Of a stretch of 64,000 nucleotides of DNA, positions 26,767 to 35,676 are shown piece by piece. Source of the stretch: Paraburkholderia ultramafica. GTDB taxonomy: Bacteria; Pseudomonadota; Gammaproteobacteria; Burkholderiales; Burkholderiaceae. The stretch is taken from positions 1 to 64,000 of the forward strand of contig NZ_CADIKK010000027.1 of the NCBI RefSeq assembly GCF_902859915.1. The letters run 5' to 3'. Position 1 is the stretch's first letter. Each line of letters opens with the position of its first letter. The translations under genes were made by a program, and so were the position numbers. A model generated the notes under the pieces. The model saw only the letters and a list, made by a program, of their open reading frames with translations. It had not been told where the DNA came from and ran no database searches.

Positions 26767-27966
26767 TCACATCTTCACGACGTCGAGAACTGCTTTCTTG
26801 CCGTCCTTGAAGTCGTAAAGCGTAATGGCGCCCTCTTTCAAATCACCCTTGTCGTCGAACGCGATGTGACCGATTACCCCGTTGTAATCGGTCGACGGCA
26901 TCGCAGCCAGCACCTTGGGCGCCTCGATCGAATTAGCGCGCTTCATTGCATCGACAATCACGTACACAGCGTCATACGTGAACGGCGCGTAAATCTGCAC
27001 CGGCGTGTGGAAGCGGTCCTCGTACTTCTTTTCGAAGGCCGCTCCCCGGTCCATTTTCGAAAGCGCGAGTCCCGCCTCCGAACAGACCAGGTTTTGCACG
27101 GCGGTACCCGCCAGCTCACCCACCTTGTCGGTACACACGCCGTCGCCGCCAAGGATTTTTGCCCTGATACCGAGCGCCGCCGCCTGCTTCGTAAACGGCC
27201 CGCCCGTTGCGTCCATGCCGCCGAACATGATCACGTCCGGCTGAACACTCTTGATCTTTGTGAGGATGGCCCGGAAATCCGTGGCCCGGTCGTTCGTCGC
27301 TTCCCGCGCGACGACTTTCGCTCCGCTCGCCTCAACGGTCTTCGCGAATTCGTCCGCGAGCCCCTTACCGTAGGCGGTTGCATCGTCCACTATCGCGATG
27401 CGTTTGGCGCCCAACGCCTTCGTGGCGTAATTGGCGAGCGCCGGACCTTGTTGCGCGTCGGTGGCGACGACCCGATAGGTCGTCTTGAAACCCTGCTGCG
27501 TGTACGCCGGGTTGGTCGACGACGGCGAGATCTGCACGATGCTCGCATCGCTATAGATCTTCGAAGCTGGAATCGACACCCCCGAATTCAGATGCCCGAC
27601 CACCGCGACCACATGATCGTCGACCAGCTTCTGCGCGACCGCGGTCCCCGCTTTCGGGTCCGCCGCGTCGTCTTGCGCGTCGAGCTGCAACTGGATCTTG
27701 CGGCCGTCGATCGTCAAACCCTGTGTATTGATTTCCTCGACCGCCAGACGCGCGCCGTTTTCATTGTCCTTGCCGAGATGTGCGATGCCGCCTGTCAAAG
27801 GGGCCGCATGACCGATCTTCACGATAGTCGCTTCACTAGCGGGGGCCACTGCAACCGCGGCCGCCGATGCAGCCGCTGCCGACTCGCCATCCTGCTTCTT
27901 GCCGCACGCGGTCAACATCGCAACCGCTGTCGCGATGGACACGGCGTAAGCAAATTTGACTCGCAT
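26767..27966 (-). CDS. livK: Branched-chain amino-acid binding lipoprotein LivK/LivJ type
   Basis: The 399-residue type-1 periplasmic binding protein feeds the LivHMGF transporter. ATG 27966 follows AGGAGA by seven bases. The signal peptide ends in LTAC|GKK, a clear lipobox, so the mature protein should be membrane-anchored; an Ala-rich tether of about 25 residues follows. Ligand-domain landmarks are IVKIGHAAPLTGGIAHLGKD, GHLNSGVSIPASKIY, ISPSSTNPAYTQQGF and FGGMDATGGPF. E. coli LivK and LivJ are soluble and not lipidated, so this is a variant architecture. The exact amino-acid preference is unknown. Confidence 0.93.
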   Translation of the reverse strand: MRVKFAYAVSIATAVAMLTACGKKQDGESAAAASAAAVAVAPASEATIVKIGHAAPLTGGIAHLGKDNENGARLAVEEINTQGLTIDGRKIQLQLDAQDDAADPKAGTAVAQKLVDDHVVAVVGHLNSGVSIPASKIYSDASIVQISPSSTNPAYTQQGFKTTYRVVATDAQQGPALANYATKALGAKRIAIVDDATAYGKGLADEFAKTVEASGAKVVAREATNDRATDFRAILTKIKSVQPDVIMFGGMDATGGPFTKQAAALGIRAKILGGDGVCTDKVGELAGTAVQNLVCSEAGLALSKMDRGAAFEKKYEDRFHTPVQIYAPFTYDAVYVIVDAMKRANSIEAPKVLAAMPSTDYNGVIGHIAFDDKGDLKEGAITLYDFKDGKKAVLDVVKM

Positions 27967-28031
27967 TAAGTAGGTCTCCTGCGCCTTGCAAAATCCATTG
28001 TTCGGGACCTTAAGGCCTTGAGAACGCGCGC

Positions 28032-28059
28032 ATTGTAACTCCAATTTTACGGCTGGCAA
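28032..28059 (-). promoter_or_regulatory. Promoter of livK
   Basis: On the minus strand TTGCCA (28059-28054) and TACAAT (28037-28032) are 16 bases apart. The start point would be near 28025, giving a leader of about 60 bases. Confidence 0.55.
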
Positions 28060-28454
28060 TATTGTTGAACCGGCAGGGTTTTCCTGCATTGCAACCTTAG
28101 TTTGGAGGCAAAATCCGCTAAAAGGAGCAACCTGGTTGCGACTGTTTTTCGTGCATCAGTTGCACCACCGCAGGATCCAATGGCATCAAGTGTTGCGGCG
28201 AATCGGTCCGATGCCCGATTGCACCATGCTTCGCGTTAAGTATTACGTTTTCGCCGATATCAAGGATCACGCACTATTTTAGTGCGTCAAAATTCAGCGC
28301 AACTGATTTGGCGTCGTAGAAACGGGGACGCATCACTGGGAAATCGATAAAAAACCGGATCACAATTCAAAATAAATTGTGCGCGAGATCACTTAAACCG
28401 CTCGAACGCGATGATATGGCACTTTATTTTCCGCGAGCCCGCCGAGTTGCGGGC

Positions 28455-28484
28455 GTAAAAAAAGCGCGCCCTCGGGCGCGCTTT
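28455..28484 (-). terminator. Terminator of the slpA-ispH operon
   Basis: AAAGCGCGCCC (28484-28474 on the minus strand) pairs with GGGCGCGCTTT, followed by a run of T. It is a classical strong intrinsic terminator about 25 bases after the ispH stop. Confidence 0.9.
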
Positions 28485-28508
28485 CCTTTCAACACGGTCC
28501 GCGAATTG

Positions 28509-29468
28509 TCAGGCCGGCAGACCCAGTCCGCGCGGCAGCGGAAACGCGATGTTTTCCTCGATACCGTCGAGCGCGCGCACATTGCGCACCCCGAGATCGC
28601 GCAACCGGGCGATCACCGCTTGCGCCAGCACCTCCGGCGCCGAAGCACCGGCCGTTACGCCAATACGGCGCTTGCCCTCGACCCAGACCGGATCGATCTG
28701 ATCGGGCGAATCCACCATATAGGCAGGCACGCCGAGCTTTTCGGCCAGCTCGCGCAGCCGGTTGGAGTTCGAGCTGTTCGGACTGCCGACCACGATCACG
28801 ACGTCGCACTGCGGCGCCATGAACTTCACCGCGTCCTGGCGATTCTGCGTGGCGTAGCAGATGTCCTGCTTCTTCGGCTCACGGATGGACGGGTACCTGG
28901 CCTTCAACGCGCCGATGATTTCGGCCGCATCGTCGACGGACAGCGTGGTTTGCGTGACGAACGCGATCCGCGACGGATCGGCCAGCTGCAATGCCTGCAC
29001 GTCTTCGATGTCTTCGACCAGATGCATGCCCTCGCCCGCCTGCCCCATCGTCCCTTCGACTTCCGGGTGGCCCTTGTGGCCGATCATGACGATGTCGAAG
29101 CCGTCCTGGCGCATCTTCGCGACTTCGATATGCACCTTGGTCACGAGCGGACAGGTGGCGTCGTACACCCGCAGACCGCGCGACTCGGCCTCCGACCGCA
29201 CGGCTTTCGACACGCCGTGCGCGCTGAAAATGACCGTATTGCCGGGCGGCACTTCTTCCAGCCGCTCGATAAAGATCGCACCCTTCTTGCGCAAGTCTTC
29301 GACCACGTAGGCGTTATGGACGATTTCATGGCGCACGTAGATCGGCGACCCATGCAGCTTGATGGCCCGCTCGACGATCTCGATCGCCCGATCGACGCCG
29401 GCGCAAAATCCACGCGGCTGCGCCAGCAGGATCTCGGTTTCGGCAAGAGTCGTATCCGTGATGCTCAT
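28509..29468 (-). CDS. ispH: 4-hydroxy-3-methylbut-2-enyl diphosphate reductase IspH
   Basis: This 319-residue iron-sulphur enzyme makes IPP and DMAPP in the last step of the MEP isoprenoid pathway. The three cluster cysteines are Cys22 (PRGFCAGVDRAI), Cys106 (YDATCPLVTKVH) and Cys204 (DICYATQNRQ). HEIVHNAYVVEDLRKKGAIF, the proton-donor region H-P-E-V-E-G-T and GSPNSSNSNRLRELA are intact. It follows slpA after two bases, as commonly seen in proteobacteria. Confidence 0.97.
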   Translation of the reverse strand: MSITDTTLAETEILLAQPRGFCAGVDRAIEIVERAIKLHGSPIYVRHEIVHNAYVVEDLRKKGAIFIERLEEVPPGNTVIFSAHGVSKAVRSEAESRGLRVYDATCPLVTKVHIEVAKMRQDGFDIVMIGHKGHPEVEGTMGQAGEGMHLVEDIEDVQALQLADPSRIAFVTQTTLSVDDAAEIIGALKARYPSIREPKKQDICYATQNRQDAVKFMAPQCDVVIVVGSPNSSNSNRLRELAEKLGVPAYMVDSPDQIDPVWVEGKRRIGVTAGASAPEVLAQAVIARLRDLGVRNVRALDGIEENIAFPLPRGLGLPA

Positions 29469-29470
29469 GT

Positions 29471-29926
29471 TTACAGAATCCCGATGATTTTCACTTCAAA
29501 CGCCAGCGCCTGGCCGGCAAGCGGATGGTTGAAATCGAACAGGGCCGACGTCTCGCCGACTTCTTTTAGAACACCGGCATAGCGCCCGCCGCCCGGCGCG
29601 TTGAATTCGACCAGGTCGCCCGGCGAAAAATCCTCGCCGATCATGCTGTTTTCCCGCAGCGTGGCCAGCGACACGCGTTGAATCAGTTCCGGATTGCGGG
29701 GACCGAACGCTTGACCCGGGGCTAGCCGAAAGGTCGAATGGTGGCCCACCTTCAAACCCAGCAAAATATCTTCCAGCGGCGGCGCCAGTTGACCGGCGCC
29801 AAGCAGCAGCGTGGCCGGCTTGTCGGTAAACGTATTGATGACTTCGGCGCCATCGGCAAGGGAAAGCCGGTAGTGAAGCGTCACGTGTGAACCGGGTTTC
29901 ACCTCGGAAATGTCGATGATGCTCAT
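29471..29926 (-). CDS. slpA: FKBP-type peptidyl-prolyl isomerase, SlpA/SlyD family
   Basis: The 151-residue cytoplasmic isomerase/chaperone has the split FKBP fold of SlyD/SlpA: VTLHYRLSLADGAEVINTF, then LLGAGQLAPPLEDILLGLKV, and the flap domain with APGQAFGPRNPELIQRV. It lacks the His-rich metal tail of SlyD, so SlpA is the better name. ATG 29926 was chosen because the FKBP strand begins directly after it. It is the first gene of the slpA-ispH operon and diverges from radC. Confidence 0.92.
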   Translation of the reverse strand: MSIIDISEVKPGSHVTLHYRLSLADGAEVINTFTDKPATLLLGAGQLAPPLEDILLGLKVGHHSTFRLAPGQAFGPRNPELIQRVSLATLRENSMIGEDFSPGDLVEFNAPGGGRYAGVLKEVGETSALFDFNHPLAGQALAFEVKIIGIL

Positions 29927-30119
29927 GCAGTGCTCGCTCAGTCGAAGCGCGCTGCACGCGTGCGCCGCAGACGACGCGTGTGGCAAACCATCGGGGTGCC
30001 GTGCGCAAAGTGACTATTGTAAGCCACATAGCGGGCGGCGGCTTGGGTCACTCGCGCGCATCGCGGCCGGGCCGCAACGTCGCGCTGCGCCACCAACCGG
30101 AGCGGAGGATTCTATCTAT

Positions 30120-30899
30120 ATGGCCGATTACGTCAGCACAATTGACGATCTACCCGTGGCAGCGGCGTTGCCCGCGCCTCTGCCGCACACCGTCACGGCG
30201 GCCGGTGCGCCGGGCCGTCCAGCGCTGCTGCGCGGCAAATGGCATAAAAGCGACATGCCGCGCGAGCGGCTGATCGATCAGGGGCCCGGCGTGCTATCGG
30301 ATACCGAGATGATCGCGCTGGTGCTCGGCTCAGGCCTGCCCGGCCATGACGTCTTCAGCGTCGCGCGCTCGTTGCTCGAGCGGTTCGGCTCGCTGCGCGC
30401 GATGCTCGACGCGACCTACACAGACTTCGACGGCATCCGCGGGATCGGGCCGGCGAAGAAGGCCCAACTGCTCGCGATCATGGAAATGGCGCGCCGCTCG
30501 CTGGTCGATAAAATGCGCAGGCGCTCGTTGATGAACTCGCCCGAAGCCGTGGAAAACTATCTGCGCCTGCTGATCGGCGGCCGTCCGCAGGAAGTTTTCG
30601 TGTCGCTCTTTCTCGACGCCCGGCACCGGCTGATACGCTGCGAGGAAAGTGCGCAAGGCTCGCTCACGCGCATGGCGGTGTATCCTCGCGAAATCGTGCG
30701 GCGCGCGCTGAGCGTGAATGCCGCCAGCCTGATCGTCGCGCATAACCACCCTTCCGGCGCCGTCCAGCCGAGCGCCAGCGACTGCCGCCTGACGCACACG
30801 CTGCGCGACGCGTTGGCGCTCATCGACGTACAACTGATCGATCACCTGGTGATCGGCGCCGACAGCGTCTACTCGTTCGCCCGCGCCGGCTGGCCGTGA
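30120..30899 (+). CDS. radC: RadC-family JAMM/MPN protein
   Basis: A 259-residue RadC homologue (UPF0758). An N-terminal helix-hairpin-helix region contains GIRGIGPAKKAQLLAIME (about 105-122). The C-terminal JAMM domain has the metal motif HNHPSGAVQPSASD. The first 30 residues are Ala/Pro-rich and not typical, but ATG 30120 is the only start near a GGAGG (12 bases upstream). Despite the name, a direct repair function of RadC is not established. Confidence 0.93.
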   Translation: MADYVSTIDDLPVAAALPAPLPHTVTAAGAPGRPALLRGKWHKSDMPRERLIDQGPGVLSDTEMIALVLGSGLPGHDVFSVARSLLERFGSLRAMLDATYTDFDGIRGIGPAKKAQLLAIMEMARRSLVDKMRRRSLMNSPEAVENYLRLLIGGRPQEVFVSLFLDARHRLIRCEESAQGSLTRMAVYPREIVRRALSVNAASLIVAHNHPSGAVQPSASDCRLTHTLRDALALIDVQLIDHLVIGADSVYSFARAGWP

Positions 30900-30957
30900 C
30901 AGCGCAAGGATCAGGGCCGCGACAGCGGTGCGCCGTGTCCGGGATCGCAAATAAGGT

Positions 30958-30987
30958 TTGATTTTGCGGCTTTTTTTCCGCTATAAT
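30958..30987 (+). promoter_or_regulatory. Promoter of rpmB-rpmG
   Basis: TTGATT (30958-30963) and the consensus TATAAT (30982-30987) are 18 bases apart. Transcription would begin near 30994, giving a 5' leader of about 155 bases. Confidence 0.7.
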
Positions 30988-31149
30988 TCCGGTTTGCCTA
31001 TTTCCAACCCCCTGTTCCGAAGCCATCAAGGCGTTCCGGAAAGGCCAAGCAACTCTAGTTCAAGAACGTAATCAAGAACTTCAGCACGGCTCTTTTCGGG
31101 AAACTTTCACGGCGTTCGAACTCAGAATTAGCGTATTAGGAGTGCTCTC

Positions 31150-31383
31150 ATGGCACGCGTATGCCAAGTAACTGGGAAAGCGCCGATGAGCGGCAACAAC
31201 GTTTCCCACGCGAACAACAAAACCAAGCGCCGGTTCCTGCCGAACCTGCAAAACCGCCGCATTTGGGTGGAAAGCGAAAACCGTTGGGTGCGTCTGCGCG
31301 TTTCGAACGCCGGCCTGCGCCTGATCGACAAGAACGGTATCGACGCTGTGCTCGCAGATCTGCGCGCACGCGGTGAAGCCTAA
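31150..31383 (+). CDS. rpmB: 50S ribosomal protein L28
   Basis: The 77-residue protein matches bacterial L28 throughout: MARVCQVTGKAPMSGNNVSH, NNKTKRRFLPNLQ, and the C-terminal LRLIDKNGIDAVLADLRARG. It is part of the large ribosomal subunit near the E-site. It lies ten bases before rpmG in the usual pair. Confidence 0.98.
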   Translation: MARVCQVTGKAPMSGNNVSHANNKTKRRFLPNLQNRRIWVESENRWVRLRVSNAGLRLIDKNGIDAVLADLRARGEA

Positions 31384-31393
31384 GGAGTAAATC

Positions 31394-31561
31394 ATGGCGA
31401 AAGGCGCACGCGACAAGATCAAGCTGGAATCGACCGCAGGCACGGGTCACTTCTACACGACGACGAAGAACAAACGCAACATGCCGGAAAAGATGCTGAT
31501 CAAGAAATTTGATCCGGTCGTCCGTAAGCACGTTGAGTACAAGGAAACCAAGATTAAGTAA
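31394..31561 (+). CDS. rpmG: 50S ribosomal protein L33
   Basis: This 55-residue protein begins [20 protein letters not shown] and ends [14 protein letters not shown], a clear L33. GGAG precedes the ATG by about seven bases. It lacks the CxxC zinc motif seen in some L33 types, so it is a zinc-free form. It is the second gene of the rpmB-rpmG operon and is followed by a strong terminator. Confidence 0.98.
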
Positions 31562-31598
31562 ATCTTGGCTCCTGCCTGACGAAGGCAAAAACATGCAG

Positions 31599-31630
31599 AA
31601 AAGCCTCGCATTCGTGCGAGGCTTTTTTGT
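31599..31630 (+). terminator. Terminator of rpmB-rpmG
   Basis: AAAAGCCTCGCA (31599-31610) and TGCGAGGCTTTT (31615-31626) form a long stem with a TTCG tetraloop, then TTGTTTT. Confidence 0.93.
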
Positions 31631-31806
31631 TTTCCGGGCGTCGTTGTTGCGTCACCTCCACGTTGTTTATTCACTCGTCGCTCACGCGAATAGTCTTATC
31701 CCGTTTGGCCAGCTTTCGCTCGTCCGTCGCCGCGCGTATCCTTGCTTGTTTTAGCGGCGCGCGGATGCGCGCCGTCATGGCAAAACGAAAGACGGAGATG
31801 TAGGCA

Positions 31807-33405
31807 ATGGAATTCGATGTGGCGATTGTCGGTAGCGGTCTGGCTGGTTTGAGCGTTGCGCTCAATCTTGCGGAGACCCGGCGGGTTGCAGTGGTCGCCA
31901 AGCGATCGATGACCGAAGGCGCAAGCGACTGGGCGCAAGGCGGCATCGCCGCGGTACTGGATTCGGCGGACAGCATCGAAAATCACGTGCGCGACACGCT
32001 GATCGCCGGCGGCGGCCTGTGCGACGAGGCCGCGACGCGCTTTATCGTCGAGCATGGGCGTGCCGCGATCGAATGGCTGATCGAGCAAGGCGTGCCGTTC
32101 ACCAAAGACGACGCAGCCGAACTCGGCTTTCATCTGACGCGCGAAGGCGGCCATAGTCATCGGCGGATCATTCATGCCGCGGATGCGACCGGCCACGCAG
32201 TAGTCGCCACACTCAGCGAACGGGTGCGCTGCCACCCGAATATCACGCTGCTCGAAGATCACTACGCGATCGACCTGATCACGTCGGACCGGCTCGGCTT
32301 GCCAGGCCGCCGTTGTCACGGTCTGTACGCGCTCGATCTGCAAAGCGGCCGTACCGTGACGATTGAAGCAGCGCATACGGTGCTCGCCACCGGCGGCGCC
32401 GGCAAGGTCTATCTCTACACCACCAATCCTGACACCGCGACCGGCGACGGCATCGCGATGGCGTGGCGGGCCGGCTGCCGCGTGTCGAATATGGAATTCA
32501 TCCAGTTCCATCCGACCTGCCTGTTCCATCCGTACGCGAAGTCGTTTCTGATCTCGGAAGCGGTGCGCGGCGAAGGCGGCATCCTGAAGTTGCCGGACGG
32601 CACGCGCTTCATGCCGAACCACGACGAGCGCGCCGAACTCGCGCCACGCGACATCGTCGCGCGGGCGATCGATTTCGAAATCAAGAAGCGCGGCATCGAC
32701 TGCGTGTACCTCGACATCAGCCATCAACCGCCCGAATTCCTGCGCGAACATTTCCCGACGATTCTGGCTCGCTGCCTGGAATTCGGCATCGACATCACCA
32801 AGGAACCGATCCCGGTCGTGCCGGCCGCGCACTACACGTGTGGCGGCGTTGTGACCGATCTGGCGGGCCGCACCGATCTCGCGGGCCTCTATGCTGTTGG
32901 CGAGACGTCCTGCACCGGCCTGCACGGCGCGAACCGGCTTGCCAGCAACTCGCTGCTCGAGTGTCTCGTGATTGGACGCTCCGCCGCGCAAGCCATCGAG
33001 GCAGAAGGTTTCAGCGCCGCCGTCCATGCGCCGCTGCCGGATTGGGACGAAAGCCGCGTGTCCGATCCCGACGAAGAAGTGGTGGTCGCGCACAACTGGG
33101 ACGAACTGCGCCGGCTGATGTGGAATTACGTCGGCATCGTGCGCACCGACAAACGGCTGGCGCGCGCGAAGCACCGGCTTGCGCTGCTGCGTGACGAGAT
33201 CCACGAGTATTACGCGAACTTCAAGGTCAGCCGCGATCTGCTCGAACTGCGCAATCTGGTCGACGTCGCATCGTTGATCGTCGAGGGTGCGCGCTCACGG
33301 CGTGAGAGCCGTGGCCTGCACTTCAGCCGCGACTGGCCGGCAACTTTGCCCAAAGCGCTGCCGACGGTTCTGTCGCCGGAGCACGTGCGTAATCGCAACG
33401 TGTGA
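31807..33405 (+). CDS. nadB: L-aspartate oxidase NadB
   Basis: The 532-residue FAD enzyme oxidises aspartate to iminoaspartate for quinolinate and NAD synthesis. The FAD motif is VAIVGSGLAGLSVALNLAE. SDWAQGGIAAVL and the active-site block THREGGHSHRR-like L-T-R-E-G-G-H-S-H-R-R-I are present, as are EFIQFHPTCL, the Arg in SEAVRGEGG and GLHGANRLASNSLLE. It faces nadA-nadC across a shared terminator. The three genes together make the complete route from aspartate to nicotinate mononucleotide. Confidence 0.97.
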   Translation: MEFDVAIVGSGLAGLSVALNLAETRRVAVVAKRSMTEGASDWAQGGIAAVLDSADSIENHVRDTLIAGGGLCDEAATRFIVEHGRAAIEWLIEQGVPFTKDDAAELGFHLTREGGHSHRRIIHAADATGHAVVATLSERVRCHPNITLLEDHYAIDLITSDRLGLPGRRCHGLYALDLQSGRTVTIEAAHTVLATGGAGKVYLYTTNPDTATGDGIAMAWRAGCRVSNMEFIQFHPTCLFHPYAKSFLISEAVRGEGGILKLPDGTRFMPNHDERAELAPRDIVARAIDFEIKKRGIDCVYLDISHQPPEFLREHFPTILARCLEFGIDITKEPIPVVPAAHYTCGGVVTDLAGRTDLAGLYAVGETSCTGLHGANRLASNSLLECLVIGRSAAQAIEAEGFSAAVHAPLPDWDESRVSDPDEEVVVAHNWDELRRLMWNYVGIVRTDKRLARAKHRLALLRDEIHEYYANFKVSRDLLELRNLVDVASLIVEGARSRRESRGLHFSRDWPATLPKALPTVLSPEHVRNRNV

Positions 33406-33427
33406 CTGTGTCGAGCTGAATCAAACG

Positions 33428-33461
33428 AAAAGGCCATCGCCGAAGTGATCCGGCGATGGCC
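33428..33461. terminator. Shared terminator between nadB and nadC
   Basis: GGCCATCGCCG (33432-33442) pairs with CGGCGATGGCC (33451-33461). The minus strand continues TTTTCGTTT, so it serves nadC best. On the plus strand ATTGTCATT follows, weaker for nadB. Confidence 0.8.
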
Positions 33462-33495
33462 ATTGTCATTGATCGCTACCGCCACAGCGCTTGCG

Positions 33496-34407
33496 TCAAA
33501 CGATCCGCATCGAGTAATCCGTGGCGCGTACGTCTTTGGTCAGCGCCCCGAGCGAGACGCGATCGACGCCCGTTTCCGCGATCGTCCGCACGGTCTCGAA
33601 GTTCACGCCGCCGGACACCTCCAGCACCGCGCGCCCCGCTGTGATACGTACCGCGTCGCGCATCGCATCAAACGAAAAGTTGTCCAGCAGAATGGATTGC
33701 GCGCGATGAGCTAGCGCGGTTTCCAGTTGCTCGAGCGTCTCGACCTCGATCTGGATCGACACGCCCGCATTCAACGCGAGCGCCGCGTCCATTGCCGCAC
33801 CCACGCCGCCCGCGGCGGCAATGTGGTTTTCCTTGATGAGAATGCCGTCGTACAACGCGAGCCGTTGATTCGCCCCGCCACCCACGCGCACCGCGTACTT
33901 CTGCGCCAGCCGCAAGCCCGGCAAGGTCTTGCGCGTGTCGAGAATGCGCGTGCGCGTATGAGCGATCGCGTCGACATAGCGGCGCGTTGCGCTCGCCACG
34001 CCCGATAGCAATTGCAGGAAGTTCAGCGCGTTGCGCTCCGCGGTCAACAGCGCGCGAACCGGTCCGCGCATTTCACAGACCGGCGTGTCCGCGGCCATCC
34101 GATCCCCCTCGCGGTAACGCCATTGCACGTCGATGCGCGGATCGACCTGAAGCATCACCGCGTTGAACCACGGCACGCCGCACAGCACCGCATCCTCGCG
34201 CACGATGACGCGCGCGTCGCGCACGTCGTCGGCGGGAACAAGGCGGCCTGTCTGATCGCCCGCACCGACATCTTCGGCGAGCGCATCGGCGACGTTGCGT
34301 GCCAACGCAGCATCGAACGCCGCGCCGTACTGCGCGTGAATCTCAGCGAACAGCGGCGACACCGCGTCGATCTGATTGCGCTCAACTTCCCCTTCAACCG
34401 CCCCCAT
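33496..34407 (-). CDS. nadC: Nicotinate-nucleotide pyrophosphorylase (quinolinate phosphoribosyltransferase)
   Basis: This 303-residue enzyme converts quinolinate and PRPP to nicotinate mononucleotide. Landmarks are LAEDVGAGDQTG, the RNALNFLQLLSGVAS helix, ILDTRKTLPGLRLAQKYAVR, GGGANQRLALYDGILIKENH and the final EVSGGVNFETVR with D-R-V-S-L-G-A-L-T. ATG 34407 overlaps the nadA stop by one base (TGATG); a GTG one codon upstream is an alternative. Confidence 0.96.
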   Translation of the reverse strand: MGAVEGEVERNQIDAVSPLFAEIHAQYGAAFDAALARNVADALAEDVGAGDQTGRLVPADDVRDARVIVREDAVLCGVPWFNAVMLQVDPRIDVQWRYREGDRMAADTPVCEMRGPVRALLTAERNALNFLQLLSGVASATRRYVDAIAHTRTRILDTRKTLPGLRLAQKYAVRVGGGANQRLALYDGILIKENHIAAAGGVGAAMDAALALNAGVSIQIEVETLEQLETALAHRAQSILLDNFSFDAMRDAVRITAGRAVLEVSGGVNFETVRTIAETGVDRVSLGALTKDVRATDYSMRIV

Positions 34408-35546
34408 CACGCCGCCCCCACGTTCGAATACAGTTGCGCGTCACGCGCAAGATCGCCGCTCGCCTGCACGCGCTTCTTGTGACGCGCGGCAAAGTCCAGC
34501 ATCCGGTCGATCGGCCGACGCGCCCGCTCGCCGATCGCACGATCGACGAAGATTTCGTTGTGGCCGCGCTCCAGCACGTCGGCCAGATTCGCGAGGCCGT
34601 TCATGGCCATCCACGGACAGTGCGCGCAGCTCTTGCAGGTCGCGCTGTTGCCCGCCGTCGGCGCGGCAATCAGCGTCTTGCCAGGTGCCGCGAGCTGCAT
34701 CTTGTGCAGGATGCCGAGATCGGTCGCCACGATGAAATGCGTTGCGTCGAGCTTTTGCGCGGCGTCGATCAGTTGGGTGGTCGAGCCGACCACGTCCGCT
34801 TGCGCGACCACGTTCGCCGGCGATTCCGGATGCACGAGCACTTTCGCGCCCGGATATTCGGCGCGCAACAAATCGAGCTCGATGCCTTTGAACTCGTCGT
34901 GCACGAGACACGAGCCCTGCCACAGCAGCATGTCCGCGCCGGTCTTGCTCTGGATATAGCTGCCGAGATGCCGGTCCGGCGCCCAGATGATCTTTTCGCC
35001 GCGCGCGTGCAGATCGGCGACGATCTCCAGCCCGATCGACGACGTCACCATCCAGTCCGCGCGCGCCTTGACCGCCGCGCTAGTGTTCGCATACACGACC
35101 ACCGTGCGATCCGGGTGCGCGTCGCAAAAGGCCGAGAATTCGTCCACCGGGCAGCCAAGATCGAGCGAACAAGTCGCGTCGAGATCCGGCATCAAAATGC
35201 GCTTGTCCGGACTGAGGATTTTCGCGGTCTCGCCCATGAAGCGCACACCTGCCACCACCAGCGTTTGGGCGGCGTGATCGCGCCCGAAACGCGCCATTTC
35301 CAGCGAATCGGCCACGCAGCCGCCGGTTTCATCGGCAAGCTCCTGCAATTCCGCGTCGACATAATAGTGCGCGACAAGCACGGCTTTTTCGCGCTCGAGC
35401 AATGCGCGGATGCGCGCCTTCAGCGCCACCTTCTCTTCCGCCGACGGCATGTCGGGGACCTTCGCCCACGCCTGCCCGATCCCGCAGGTCGTGCCCTGCG
35501 CTTGCGGCCGATCGTACTCGACCGTCCTGATCGTCTGCTGATCCAT
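34407..35546 (-). CDS. nadA: Quinolinate synthase NadA
   Basis: This [4Fe-4S] enzyme of 379 residues condenses iminoaspartate with dihydroxyacetone phosphate. Cluster ligands are Cys126 in DLDATCSLDLGCP, the Cys of LLWQGSCLVHDEF, and one in TCKSCAHCPWMAM. VAHYYVDAELQELAD, GVRFMGETAKIL and WAPDRHLGSYI match the family. The start ATG 35546 has GGAG close upstream. It is the first gene of nadA-nadC. Confidence 0.97.
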   Translation of the reverse strand: MDQQTIRTVEYDRPQAQGTTCGIGQAWAKVPDMPSAEEKVALKARIRALLEREKAVLVAHYYVDAELQELADETGGCVADSLEMARFGRDHAAQTLVVAGVRFMGETAKILSPDKRILMPDLDATCSLDLGCPVDEFSAFCDAHPDRTVVVYANTSAAVKARADWMVTSSIGLEIVADLHARGEKIIWAPDRHLGSYIQSKTGADMLLWQGSCLVHDEFKGIELDLLRAEYPGAKVLVHPESPANVVAQADVVGSTTQLIDAAQKLDATHFIVATDLGILHKMQLAAPGKTLIAAPTAGNSATCKSCAHCPWMAMNGLANLADVLERGHNEIFVDRAIGERARRPIDRMLDFAARHKKRVQASGDLARDAQLYSNVGAA

Positions 35547-35616
35547 GATCTCCTCTGCCTTCGCTCTGCCGCCGCGGACCGTCAATCTCGTATCGTTGCA
35601 GTTTCCGCGGCCCAAA

Positions 35617-35644
35617 AAGCAAAACCCCGCCAACGCGGGGTTTT
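35617..35644. terminator. Bidirectional terminator upstream of nadA
   Basis: AAAACCCCGC (35621-35630) and GCGGGGTTTT (35635-35644) form a perfect 10-bp stem with loop CAAC. The minus strand then reads GCTTTTTGG. It ends the desaturase transcript. Confidence 0.88.
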
Positions 35645-35676
35645 GTGACGTAACGAAATTTTAATGGATTTCGCGA

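Larger units (their letters stand above)
27967..28508. promoter_or_regulatory. Control region between livK and ispH (542 bases, no gene)
   Basis: The stretch is AT-richer than its surroundings. It holds the livK promoter (28032-28059), the perfect palindrome GCAACC-T-GGTTGC (28127-28139) about 70 bases upstream of it, several other TTGCAnC-like half-sites, and the ispH terminator (28455-28484). No credible reading frame was found. Confidence 0.5.
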
